Shown piece after piece: positions 29,001 through 37,641 of a DNA stretch of 64,000 nt. Position numbers and translations under genes: made by a program. The first letter of the stretch is position 1, and every line of letters begins with the position of its first letter. Origin of the DNA: Cupriavidus respiraculi (lineage in GTDB: Bacteria; Pseudomonadota; Gammaproteobacteria; Burkholderiales; Burkholderiaceae). The notes beneath the pieces are model-generated. The model searched no databases. It saw only the letters and a program-made list of their open reading frames with translations, and was not told the DNA's origin. The DNA lies in NCBI RefSeq assembly GCF_914271545.1, contig NZ_CAJZAH010000002.1, positions 930,001-994,000 on the forward strand. Direction: 5' to 3'.

Positions 29001-31649
29001 ATGAAAAAAAAGGACATTGAGATTTTCGATGTCATGTCGCTGCGCGGCCCGAGTATGTGGACATACGGGCCGGTGCTGGAGGCGTGGGTCGATATCGGCG
29101 AACTGGAGGAATATCCCTCCAACCGGATTCCGGGTTTCTACGAGCGCCTGTCGACGTGGCTGCCTTCGCTGATCGAGCACCGTTGCAGCATCGGCGAGCG
29201 CGGCGGCTTTCTGCAGCGGCTGAAGGAAGGCACCTGGCCCGGCCACATCATGGAGCACGTGACGCTGGAGCTGCAGAGCCTGGCGGGCTTGCCCGGCGGC
29301 TTCGGCAAGGCACGCGAGACGCCGGAGCGCGGCGTCTACAAGGTGGTGGTGACCGCCTGGGACGAGCGCGTGGCCCGCGCGGCGCTGTTCATGGCGCGCG
29401 ACCTGGTGATGGCCGCCATCGAGGACCGCCCGTTCGACGTCGATGCCGGCGTGGCCGAACTGCGCCGGCTGATCGACCGCCACTGGCTGGGCCCGAGCAC
29501 CGCTTCCATCGTCTACGCCGCCGACGATCGCCGCATCCCCGCGCTGCGGCTGTCGGACAGCAATCTGGTCCAGCTCGGCCATGGCGCGCGCCAGCGACGC
29601 ATCTGGACCGCCGAGACCGACCGCACCAGCGCCATCGCCGAGAGCATCTCGCGCGACAAGGACCTGACCAAGTCGCTGCTCGAATCCTGCGGCGTGCCGG
29701 TACCCGAAGGCCGGCTGGTGGACAGCCCCGCCGACGCCTGGGATGCCGCCGAGGACATCGGCGTGCCGGTGGTGGTCAAGCCCTACGACGGCAACCACGG
29801 CCGCGGCGTGTTCACCAACCTGATGACCCGCGAGGAAGTCGAGACCGCCTACGCGGTCGCCCTCGACGAAGGCAGCGGCGTGATCGTCGAGCGCTTCGTG
29901 CCCGGCAACGAACACCGCCTGCTGGTGGTGGGCGGCCGGCTGGTGGCCGCCGCGATGGGCGAGTCGGCCAGCGTGGTGGGCGACGGCAAGTCCACCATCG
30001 ACGAACTGATCGATCTGCAGATCAACTGCGACCCGCGCCGCGGCAACACCGAGGACCATCCGCTGAACAAGGTGCGGCTGGACTCGGCCGCGCGCCTGGA
30101 ACTGAAGCGCCAGGGCTTTACCGCCGAATCGGTGCCGCCCGAGGGCCGCAACGTGCTGATCCAGCGCAACGGCAACGTGGCGTTCGACGTCACCGACCGC
30201 GTGCATCCGAGCGTGGCGGCGCACGCCGCGCTGGCGGCGCGCGTGGTGGGGCTGGACATCGCCGGGATCGACATGGTGGCGGAGGACATCTCGCGTCCGC
30301 TCGCCGAGCAGGGCGGCGCGATCGTCGAGGTCAATGCCGGCCCCGGCCTGCTGATGCATATCAAGCCGGCCGCCGGCAAGCCGCGCCCGGTCGGGCGCGC
30401 CATCGTCGACCATCTGTTCCCGCCCTCCCCTGACGGCGACCCGCTCGCCGAGGACGGCCGCATTCCGGTGGTCGGCATTACCGGCACCAACGGCAAGACC
30501 GTGGTGGCCAAGCTGGTGGCGCGGCTGCTGCAGCTCTCCGGCCGCCATACGGGCCTGGCCTGTAGCGACGGCCTGTACCTGGACCGCCGGCTGGTGGAAG
30601 GCGGCGACTGCGCCAACTGGGAGGCTGGCACGCGCATCCTGAAGAACCGCGCGGTCGAGGCCGCGGTGTTCGAGAACGACAGCGGCACGATGCTCTCCGA
30701 AGGGCTCGCCTACGATCGCTGCCTGGTGGGCGTGGTGACCAATATCGATACGCCGGACCACCTGGGCCAGTACTACATCGAGGACGCCGACAAGATGTAC
30801 AGCGTGCTGCGGACGCAGGTCGACGTCGTCCTCAAGCATGGCGCCGCGGTGCTGAACGCGCGCGACCCGCTGGTGGTCGAGATGGCGGACCTGTGCGATG
30901 GCGACGTGATCTTCTTCGGCCTGTCCGCCGACCTGCCCGCCATCGCCGCGCATCGCGCGGCCGGCAAGCGCGCCGTGTTCGTGCGCGACGGCAAGGTAGT
31001 GCTCGCCACCGGCGCGACGGAGACCCCGCTCGCCGCGGTGGCCTCGATTCCGCTGACCTATGCGGGCCGCGTGGGCTTCCAGGTCGAGAACGTGCTGGCC
31101 GCCGTGGCCGCCGGCTGGGCGCTGGGCATCTCCAACGACCTGATCCGCGCCGGCGTGGTGACGTTCGACGTGGGCCAGGTCGACGTGCCGGGCCGCTTTA
31201 CGCTGTTCGAGCGCAACGGCGCGACCGTGGTGGTGGACGACGCGCACAACGCGCCCGCGCTCGAGGCGCTGGTCAAGGCGCTGGACCGCTTCCCCGCCGA
31301 GCGCCGCATGGCCGTGTATGGCGCGGGCGTGGACCGCCGCGAGCAGGACCTGGTCGACCAGGGCAAGGTGCTGGGCGCCGCCTTCGATCGCGTGTTCCTG
31401 TGCGAGGACACCTCGGTGCGGCGCAAGCTGCCGGACAACGAGGCGCGGGCGCTGCTGAAGAAGGGTCTGTACGAAGGCCGCCGCGTCACCAAGCTGATCG
31501 ACGACACCACGCGCCGCAACGCCATCGAGACGGCGCTGTCGCAACTGGTACCCGGCGACCTGCTGTTCCTGCAAAGCGACGAAGGCGCGACCGTGCAGAC
31601 GGTCGACCTGGTACACCACTGGATGGGCCAGCCGGCGCGACGGGCCTGA
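29001..31649 (+). CDS. cphA': Cyanophycin synthetase paralogue with divergent ligase motifs
   Basis: An 882-residue paralogue of CphA, which builds the Asp-Arg storage polymer non-ribosomally using ATP. An N-terminal CphA domain (about 1-200), an ATP-grasp domain (about 215-480, with PVVVKPYDGNHGRGVF) and a Mur-ligase-like domain are all present. The Mur P-loop reads GTNGKTV (about 495-501) instead of GTNGKTT. The segment that reads ETARGGLLREG in the neighbouring copy is ENDSGTMLSEG here, so the second adding activity or its substrate choice may differ. The initiator ATG lacks a good Shine-Dalgarno. It precedes the canonical cphA by 60 bases on the same strand. Confidence 0.9.
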   Translation: MKKKDIEIFDVMSLRGPSMWTYGPVLEAWVDIGELEEYPSNRIPGFYERLSTWLPSLIEHRCSIGERGGFLQRLKEGTWPGHIMEHVTLELQSLAGLPGGFGKARETPERGVYKVVVTAWDERVARAALFMARDLVMAAIEDRPFDVDAGVAELRRLIDRHWLGPSTASIVYAADDRRIPALRLSDSNLVQLGHGARQRRIWTAETDRTSAIAESISRDKDLTKSLLESCGVPVPEGRLVDSPADAWDAAEDIGVPVVVKPYDGNHGRGVFTNLMTREEVETAYAVALDEGSGVIVERFVPGNEHRLLVVGGRLVAAAMGESASVVGDGKSTIDELIDLQINCDPRRGNTEDHPLNKVRLDSAARLELKRQGFTAESVPPEGRNVLIQRNGNVAFDVTDRVHPSVAAHAALAARVVGLDIAGIDMVAEDISRPLAEQGGAIVEVNAGPGLLMHIKPAAGKPRPVGRAIVDHLFPPSPDGDPLAEDGRIPVVGITGTNGKTVVAKLVARLLQLSGRHTGLACSDGLYLDRRLVEGGDCANWEAGTRILKNRAVEAAVFENDSGTMLSEGLAYDRCLVGVVTNIDTPDHLGQYYIEDADKMYSVLRTQVDVVLKHGAAVLNARDPLVVEMADLCDGDVIFFGLSADLPAIAAHRAAGKRAVFVRDGKVVLATGATETPLAAVASIPLTYAGRVGFQVENVLAAVAAGWALGISNDLIRAGVVTFDVGQVDVPGRFTLFERNGATVVVDDAHNAPALEALVKALDRFPAERRMAVYGAGVDRREQDLVDQGKVLGAAFDRVFLCEDTSVRRKLPDNEARALLKKGLYEGRRVTKLIDDTTRRNAIETALSQLVPGDLLFLQSDEGATVQTVDLVHHWMGQPARRA

Positions 31650-31709
31650 ACGGTCCCCGCCTGCGGTCGACAAGGCTCCCCGGGGGGGCCCCATGAGGAA
31701 AACTGATTG

Positions 31710-34283
31710 ATGGAAGTCTCACGTATCCGGGCCCTGCGCGGCCCCAACCTGTGGTGCCGCCATACGGCGATCGAAGCGATCGTGGCGTGCTCGGACGAGG
31801 CCCATGCCGTGGCGGAGCTGCCCGGCTTCGAGGATCGGCTGCGCGCGCGCTTCCCCGGCATCGGCCCGCTGCATCCGGAAGACGCCCAGGGCGTGGTGTC
31901 GTGCGCCCACGTGCTCGAATGCGCGGCGCTGCGCCTGCAGGCCGCCGCCGGCTGCCCGGTCACCTTCAGCCGCACGGCGGCCACGGTCGAGCCCGGCGTC
32001 TACCAGGTGGTGGTGCAGTACAGCGAGGAGGAAGTCGGCCGGCTCGCCTTCGACCTCGCGCAGCAGCTGTGCCGCGCCGCGCGCGAGGACGCGCCGTTCG
32101 ATCTGGAAGACGCGCTGCACCGGCTGCGCGAGCTCGACGAGGACGTGCGCCTGGGCCCCAGCACCGGTTCGATCGTCAATGCCGCCGTGGCCCGCGGCAT
32201 TCCGTATCGGCGCCTCACGCAGGGCAGCATGGTGCAGTTCGGCTGGGGCAGCCGCCAGCGCCGCATCCAGGCGGCGGAAACCGACATGACCAGCGCGGTG
32301 GCCGAGTCCATCGCGCAGGACAAGGAACTGACCAAGAGCCTGCTGCACGCGGCCGGCGTGCCCGTGCCGCTCGGGCGCTCGGTGACCGATGCCGAGGAGG
32401 CATGGGCGGTCGCGCAGGAAATCGACGCGCCGGTGGTGGTCAAGCCGCGCGACGGCAACCAGGGCAAGGGCGTGGCCGTGCGCATCCGCACGCGCGAGGA
32501 AGTCGTCGCCGCCTTCGAAGTCGCCGCCGAGATCAGCTCGGACGTGATCGTCGAGCGCTATATCGCCGGGCACGATTTCCGCCTGCTGGTGGTGGGCAAG
32601 CAGCTGGTGGCGGCCGCGCGCCGAGATCCGCCGCAGGTCACCGGCGACGGCGTGCATACCGTGCGCCAGCTGGTTGACGAGGTCAATCGCGACCCGCGCC
32701 GCGGCGAAGGCCATGCGACCTCGCTGACCAAGATCCGTTTCGACGAGATTGCCCTCGCCACGCTCGCCAAGCAGGGCCTGACCGCCGATGCGGTGCCGGC
32801 CAACGGCGCGCGCGTGATCCTGCGCAACAACGCCAACCTGTCGACCGGCGGCTCGGCCACCGACGTCACCGACGACGTGCATCCCGAGCTGGCCGCCAGC
32901 GCGGTGGCCGCCGCGCAGATGGTCGGACTGGACATCTGCGGCGTGGACGCGGTCTGCGAGACCGTGCTCAAGCCGTTCGAGGAACAGGCGGGCGGCATCG
33001 TCGAAGTCAACGCGGCCCCGGGCCTGCGCATGCATCTGCAGCCCTCCTACGGCAAGGGCCGCGCGGTGGGCGAAGCGATTGTCTCGACCATGTTCGCCGA
33101 CGGCGACGATGGCCGCATTCCCGTGGTCGCGGTGTCCGGCACCAACGGCAAGACCACCACGGTACGGCTGATCACGCATCTGCTCGCCACCAGCGGCCTG
33201 CGCATGGGCATGACGGGCACCGACGGCGTCTATATCCAGGGCCAGCGCATCGACACCGGCGACTGCAGCGGCCCGCGCAGCGCGCGCAATGTGCTGATGC
33301 ATCCCGACGTCGATGCGGCGGTGTTCGAGACGGCGCGCGGCGGCCTGCTGCGCGAGGGCCTGGCGTTCGACCGCTGCGATGTCGCGGTGGTCACCAACGT
33401 CGGCGAAGGCGATCACCTGGGACTGTCCTATATCAGCACCGTGGAGGATCTGGCGGTGCTCAAGAGCGTGATCGTGCAGAACGTCTCGCCGCATGGCATG
33501 GCCGTGCTCAACGCCGCCGATCCGATGGTGGCGCGCATGGCCGACGCCTGCCCGGGCAGCATCACCTTCTTCGCCCACGATGCGGACCACCCCGTGATGG
33601 CCACGCACCGCGCGCAGGGCAAGCGCGTGGTGTTCGCCGAGGATGGCCATATCGTGGCCGCAGAGGGCGACACCGAAGTGCGCATCGCACTGGCGGAGAT
33701 TCCGCTCACGCGCAATGGCGCGATCGGCTTCCAGGTCGAGAACGCGATGTCGGCCACCGCCGCGGCATGGGCGCTGGGCGTGGACTGGAGCGTGATCCGG
33801 CGCGGCCTGGCCACTTTCTCCAGCGACGCCTCGACCGCACCCGGGCGCTTCAACGTGTTCGACTACAAGGGCGCCACGCTGATCGCCGACTACGGGCACA
33901 ACCCGGACGCCATCCAGGCCCTGTCGAACGCCATCGAGACCATGCCCGCCAGGCGCCGCATGGTGGTGATCAGCGGTGCCGGCGACCGGCGCGACGTGGA
34001 TATCCGGCGCCAGACGCAGATCCTGGGCGGCGTGTTCGACGACGTGATCCTGTACCAGGACCAGTGCCAGCGAGGCCGTGCCGATGGCGAGGTGCTGGCG
34101 CTGCTGCGGGAAGGTCTGGAGGGCGCGAGCCGCGCCCATGCGGTGGAGGAAATCCGTGGCGAGTTCCTCGCCATCGATACCGCGCTGGCGCGGCTGCAAC
34201 CTGGCGACCTGTGCCTGATCCTGGTGGATCAGGTCGAAGAAGCGCTGGACCATATCGCCAAGCGCATCGCGGAAGCGGCCTGA
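31710..34283 (+). CDS. cphA: Cyanophycin synthetase (canonical CphA)
   Basis: Polymerises aspartate and arginine into multi-L-arginyl-poly-L-aspartate in cytoplasmic granules. The 857-residue protein has an N-terminal domain beginning MEVSRIRALRGPNLW, a complete ATP-grasp domain (PVVVKPRDGNQGKGVAV, about 240) and a Mur-ligase domain. That domain has P-loop SGTNGKTTTVRLI (about 473) and the conserved ETARGGLLREG. A TTG lies one codon upstream, but ATG 31710 with AGGA about 13 bases ahead is preferred. It follows the cphA' paralogue by 60 bases, so the two are co-transcribed. No cyanophycinase gene is in this window. Confidence 0.94.
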   Translation: MEVSRIRALRGPNLWCRHTAIEAIVACSDEAHAVAELPGFEDRLRARFPGIGPLHPEDAQGVVSCAHVLECAALRLQAAAGCPVTFSRTAATVEPGVYQVVVQYSEEEVGRLAFDLAQQLCRAAREDAPFDLEDALHRLRELDEDVRLGPSTGSIVNAAVARGIPYRRLTQGSMVQFGWGSRQRRIQAAETDMTSAVAESIAQDKELTKSLLHAAGVPVPLGRSVTDAEEAWAVAQEIDAPVVVKPRDGNQGKGVAVRIRTREEVVAAFEVAAEISSDVIVERYIAGHDFRLLVVGKQLVAAARRDPPQVTGDGVHTVRQLVDEVNRDPRRGEGHATSLTKIRFDEIALATLAKQGLTADAVPANGARVILRNNANLSTGGSATDVTDDVHPELAASAVAAAQMVGLDICGVDAVCETVLKPFEEQAGGIVEVNAAPGLRMHLQPSYGKGRAVGEAIVSTMFADGDDGRIPVVAVSGTNGKTTTVRLITHLLATSGLRMGMTGTDGVYIQGQRIDTGDCSGPRSARNVLMHPDVDAAVFETARGGLLREGLAFDRCDVAVVTNVGEGDHLGLSYISTVEDLAVLKSVIVQNVSPHGMAVLNAADPMVARMADACPGSITFFAHDADHPVMATHRAQGKRVVFAEDGHIVAAEGDTEVRIALAEIPLTRNGAIGFQVENAMSATAAAWALGVDWSVIRRGLATFSSDASTAPGRFNVFDYKGATLIADYGHNPDAIQALSNAIETMPARRRMVVISGAGDRRDVDIRRQTQILGGVFDDVILYQDQCQRGRADGEVLALLREGLEGASRAHAVEEIRGEFLAIDTALARLQPGDLCLILVDQVEEALDHIAKRIAEAA

Positions 34284-34340
34284 GGGGCCGGCCGGACGCC
34301 GCCCGGCATGCGGGGCATGCGGGCGGCGGCCGAGGCCGCT

Positions 34341-35000
34341 TCAGTGCCGCCCGGGCAGCGCCAGGCGCCGCTCCAGCACGCGCTGGCCCATCGACAGCAC
34401 GGTGCTGAGCACCCAGTAGATGGCCGCCGCGGCCAGATACAGCGGCAAGGGCTGGTAGGTGGCGGCGATCACCTCCTGGGCGGTGCGCAGCAGTTCGGTG
34501 ACGGTGATCACCGAGACCAGCGACGTGTCCTTGATCAGGCTGATCAGGCTGTTCGACAGGCTCGGCACCGCGATGCGCAGCGCCTGCGGCCCCACCACGT
34601 AGCGCAGCGTCTGCGCCGGCGTCAGTCCCAGGCTGTACGCTGCCAGCCACTGACCGCGCGCGATGCCCAGGATGGCGCCGCGCATGCTCTCCGACAGATA
34701 CGCCCCCACGTTCAGGCTCAGCGTCAGCACGCCGGCCGGCGTCGGATCGAGCGCGATGCCCACGCCGGGCAGGCCGTAATACACCACGAAAATCTGCACC
34801 AGCAGCGGCGTGCCGCGCATGATGCTGACGTAGACCCGCGCGATCGCCTTCAGCAGGCGGTTGCCGCCGATGCCCATCAGCGCCACCACCAGCCCGATCA
34901 CGAGGCCGAACGCCATCGACCACACGGCGAACTTGATGGTGAGCAACATGCCTTGCAGCAGCACGGGCAGCGAGTCGATAACCAGTTGGAGAGCGGGCAT
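34341..35000 (-). CDS. Amino-acid ABC transporter permease (HisM/cystine type)
   Basis: A 219-residue inner-membrane permease of the polar amino-acid uptake family with about five hydrophobic segments. It has the N-terminal segment SIMRGTPLLVQIFVVYYGLP, typical of this family, and an EAA-like loop (QTLRYVVGPQALRIAVPSLSNSLI, about 150-173). It lies downstream of the binding protein on the same strand, with a long stem-loop between them. The ATPase subunit that such importers need is not next to it on either side. Cystine or glutamine-type substrates are plausible, but the sequence does not decide. Confidence 0.88.
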   Translation of the reverse strand: MPALQLVIDSLPVLLQGMLLTIKFAVWSMAFGLVIGLVVALMGIGGNRLLKAIARVYVSIMRGTPLLVQIFVVYYGLPGVGIALDPTPAGVLTLSLNVGAYLSESMRGAILGIARGQWLAAYSLGLTPAQTLRYVVGPQALRIAVPSLSNSLISLIKDTSLVSVITVTELLRTAQEVIAATYQPLPLYLAAAAIYWVLSTVLSMGQRVLERRLALPGRH

Positions 35001-35080
35001 GGGCGATGGCGGTAAGGAAGTTCGATGCGGCCGGCGGCCAGGACGGAATCATAAGCGCCTGGCGCCGGCGTGCGGCGGGA

Positions 35081-35120
35081 AATGAAAACGGCAGCGGAAA
35101 AGCGCTGCCGTTTTCATTTG
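35081..35120 (-). terminator. Long perfect stem-loop between binding protein and permease
   Basis: A 17-bp perfect inverted repeat (AAATGAAAACGGCAGCG and its complement) with a 6-nt loop. Read on the minus strand the distal arm is T-rich at its end. It lies 54 bases past the binding-protein stop and 81 bases before the permease start, so it may partially terminate transcription or stabilise the upstream mRNA. Confidence 0.7.
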
Positions 35121-35122
35121 TG

Positions 35123-35150
35123 TCGTCGTCCCCGCGCAGGCGGGAACCAA
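35123..35150. repeat. REP-like palindrome (CGTCCCCGCGCAGGCGGGA type)
   Basis: CCCGC and GCGGG arms separated by 4 nt lie in a context (GTCGTC-...-AACCA) that resembles a dispersed intergenic repeat common in betaproteobacteria. It sits directly beside the stem-loop between binding protein and permease. Confidence 0.5.
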
Positions 35151-35173
35151 GGACGTTACACGATGCTGCTGCC

Positions 35174-35986
35174 CTACGACTTCGCCGGCTTGGTTACGTC
35201 CGAGCCGAACCACTTGGTCGACAGCTTGGCCAGCGTGCCGTCGCGGCGCAAGTCGTCCAGCGCCTTGTCGATGGCCTGCTGGAACTTGGGATTGTTCTTG
35301 CGGAACGGGATCGCGACCTCGGCATCGCCGCCCTGCACCACCGCGCCGGGACGCAGCGGCAGGTTGGAGGTCTTGATCAGGTAGCTGATCATCAGCCGGT
35401 CGTTCAGCGCGGCGTCCACGCGCTGCGACGCGAGGTCGCGCAGATATTCCGGCGCGCCCGGATAGGTCTTCACGTCGATACCCGGCACCGACTTGGCCAG
35501 GTCGTTGTAGTTGCTGCCCAGGCTCACGCCCAGCTTCTTGCCCTTGAGGTCCTCCAGCGACTTGAACTCGCGCTTGTCGTCCTTGCGCTGGATCAGCTGC
35601 GCGGCGGAGTAGACGTACGGCGTCGAAAAGTCGAGCACCTGCTTGCGCTGCGGCGTGACCGAGACCTGGTTGACGATCACGTCGAACTTGCCGGCCTGCA
35701 GGCCGGCGATGATGCCGCTCCATTCGGTGGTGACGAACTCGGGCTTGACGCCCAGCTTGGCGGCCACGGCGCGCGCCACGTCGACGTCGAAGCCGTCGAG
35801 CTGGTTGTTGGCGCCGCGGTAGCCAAACGGGGGATAGGTGCCCTCCATGCCGATCTTGAGCACGCCCGCCTGCTTGACGGTATCGAGCAGATCGGCGGCG
35901 TGGACGGCGCCGATGCCTGCGGCGCCAGTGGCAAGGAGCGAAGCGGCAAGGACATTCCTGATCCAGCCGGCACGAAACACTCGCAT
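35174..35986 (-). CDS. Amino-acid ABC transporter substrate-binding protein (FliY/cystine-binding type)
   Basis: A 270-residue periplasmic binding protein of family 3 (SBP_bac_3). The signal peptide covers about residues 1-31 (ending GAVHAA). The mature part opens LLDTVKQAGVLKIGMEGTYPPFGY, followed by the family signature GFDVDVARAVAAKLG, and NQVSVTPQRKQVLDFSTPY further on. It most resembles cystine/FliY-type proteins, but the ligand is not proven by sequence. GGAG five bases before ATG 35986 fixes the start. It is the first gene of the transporter unit and the permease follows. Confidence 0.9.
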   Translation of the reverse strand: MRVFRAGWIRNVLAASLLATGAAGIGAVHAADLLDTVKQAGVLKIGMEGTYPPFGYRGANNQLDGFDVDVARAVAAKLGVKPEFVTTEWSGIIAGLQAGKFDVIVNQVSVTPQRKQVLDFSTPYVYSAAQLIQRKDDKREFKSLEDLKGKKLGVSLGSNYNDLAKSVPGIDVKTYPGAPEYLRDLASQRVDAALNDRLMISYLIKTSNLPLRPGAVVQGGDAEVAIPFRKNNPKFQQAIDKALDDLRRDGTLAKLSTKWFGSDVTKPAKS

Positions 35987-36292
35987 AGGTTCTCCAGTCA
36001 TCTTGTTCGTTGAACGGGTCCAGCGCCGGACATGGCCGCAAGCGATGCCGCGCCGCGTTGTGCGACGATCATAGCCCACGCACCGGAGCGCGGCGGACCC
36101 AACGACGCTAGCGTATCGCACTGCCTATCGGCGTCAAAAGATTGATTCAGCATGGCTATATAACGGTGCACCGCAGACCGCTTTCCGTGGCCGGTCGGGG
36201 CCGATAGTTGCTGCCCCGGCGCATTTGACAGCCTCCATGCGCGGGACCATCATCGAAGCCGCCCGCCAGTCGCCTGGCGCCCTACCTGTCCC
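35987..36292. promoter_or_regulatory. Divergent intergenic region, binding protein / CNNM gene
   Basis: A 306-base gap with no credible gene. An AT-rich stretch with TATATAAC at 36157-36164 on the plus strand could be a -10 for the CNNM-type gene, but I see no well-spaced -35. No operator or riboswitch fold is apparent. Confidence 0.35.
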
Positions 36293-37615
36293 ATGTTCGC
36301 CTTCATCCTGCTTCTTCTCGTGCTGGTCAGCGCCTTTTTCTCGGTCTCCGAGATCGCCCTGACCGCAGCCCGCCGCACCAAGCTCCAGGTTCTGTCGGAG
36401 CGCGGCGACCGGCGTGCCACCAAGGTCATGCTGCTGAAGGAGGAACCGGGCAACTTCTTCACGATCGTGCAGATCGGCGTCAACAGCGTCGCCATCCTGG
36501 CCGGCATACTCGGCGAGAAGCACGTGTCGGACCTCGTCTACGCCGGCCTGCTGCCGTACCTGTCGGACACCGTCGCCCAGCGCACGGCCAATATCGGTTC
36601 CTTCCTGATCGTCACGCTGCTGTTCATCCAGTTCGCCGACCTGATTCCCAAGCGCATCGCCATGACGTTTCCCGAGGCGTGCGCGCTCGCGGTGATCGGG
36701 CCCATGCTGTTCCTGCTCAAGGCCTTCAAACCGCTCGTCTACCTGTTCAATGGCGCGGCCGACATCGTGCTGCGGCTGTTCCGGCTGCCGACCAAGCCGA
36801 TGGACCAGATCACGTCCGAGGACATCGCGGCCATGGTCGATGCCGGCGCCGAAGCGGGCGTGCTGCACAAGCACGAGATCCACCTGATCGAGAACGTGTT
36901 CGAGCTCGATTCCAAGAGCGTCACGGCGATCATGACGCCGCGCGACGAGGTCGTGTTCCTGACGCTGACCGAGACGCCGGACAGCGTGCGGGCCAAGCTG
37001 GTGACCCATCCCCATGCCCAGTACCCCGTCTGCGGCCACGACCTGGACGACGTGCTCGGCTATATCGATTCGAAGGACATCCTGCAGCTGCTGCTGGCCT
37101 CCGAGTCCGCCGCGGTGCTTGCCAATATCGGCAAGCACCAGGACAAGAACGTACTGGTGATTCCGGACACGCTGACGCTGTCCGAGGCGATGACGCGCTT
37201 TCGCGAGATGCACCAGCGCTTCGCCGTGGTAATGAACGAATACGGGCTGGTGGTGGGCATCGTCACGCTGGACGACATCGTCGGCGCGCTGATGGGCAAC
37301 ATCCTGTATTCGGCGGCCGAAGACGAGCAGATCGTGCGGCGCGACGAGGATTCCTGGCTGGTCGACGGCGTGACGCCGCTGGTGGACCTGAAGAAGGCGC
37401 TGGAGCTCGACACCCTGCCCGCCGAGGACTATGTCGATACCGCCGGCGGACTGGTGATCTACACGCTCAAGCGCATCCCGAAGAAATCCGAGTTCATCGA
37501 GACCGCGGGCTACCGCTTCGAGGTGCTCGACATCGACCACCACAAGATCGACCAGCTGCTGGTGTCCCGCCTGCCCGCGGAGCGCGCGGCGCGCGCCGCC
37601 CCGGGCACGGCCTGA
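36293..37615 (+). CDS. CNNM/CorC-family membrane protein (hemolysin-like)
   Basis: A 440-residue inner-membrane protein with the standard layout. A DUF21/CNNM transmembrane domain (about residues 1-190) starts with VLVSAFFSVSEIALTAARRTKL. A pair of CBS domains (about 205-330, with VTAIMTPRDEVVFL) follows, then a CorC_HlyC domain (about 345-430, with DTAGGLVIYTLKRIPKKSE). Proteins of this kind are linked to Mg2+/Co2+ homeostasis or efflux; the 'hemolysin' label is historical. The gene is a single unit on the plus strand, converging on the PAP2 phosphatase. Confidence 0.9.
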   Translation: MFAFILLLLVLVSAFFSVSEIALTAARRTKLQVLSERGDRRATKVMLLKEEPGNFFTIVQIGVNSVAILAGILGEKHVSDLVYAGLLPYLSDTVAQRTANIGSFLIVTLLFIQFADLIPKRIAMTFPEACALAVIGPMLFLLKAFKPLVYLFNGAADIVLRLFRLPTKPMDQITSEDIAAMVDAGAEAGVLHKHEIHLIENVFELDSKSVTAIMTPRDEVVFLTLTETPDSVRAKLVTHPHAQYPVCGHDLDDVLGYIDSKDILQLLLASESAAVLANIGKHQDKNVLVIPDTLTLSEAMTRFREMHQRFAVVMNEYGLVVGIVTLDDIVGALMGNILYSAAEDEQIVRRDEDSWLVDGVTPLVDLKKALELDTLPAEDYVDTAGGLVIYTLKRIPKKSEFIETAGYRFEVLDIDHHKIDQLLVSRLPAERAARAAPGTA

Positions 37616-37641
37616 CGCCCGCGCCCTGCCCCCGTGGCGGC

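Noticed and set aside
28989-31694. A 901-codon minus-strand open frame opposite cphA'
   Set aside because: An antisense shadow; the plus-strand frame has ATP-grasp and Mur ligase domains.
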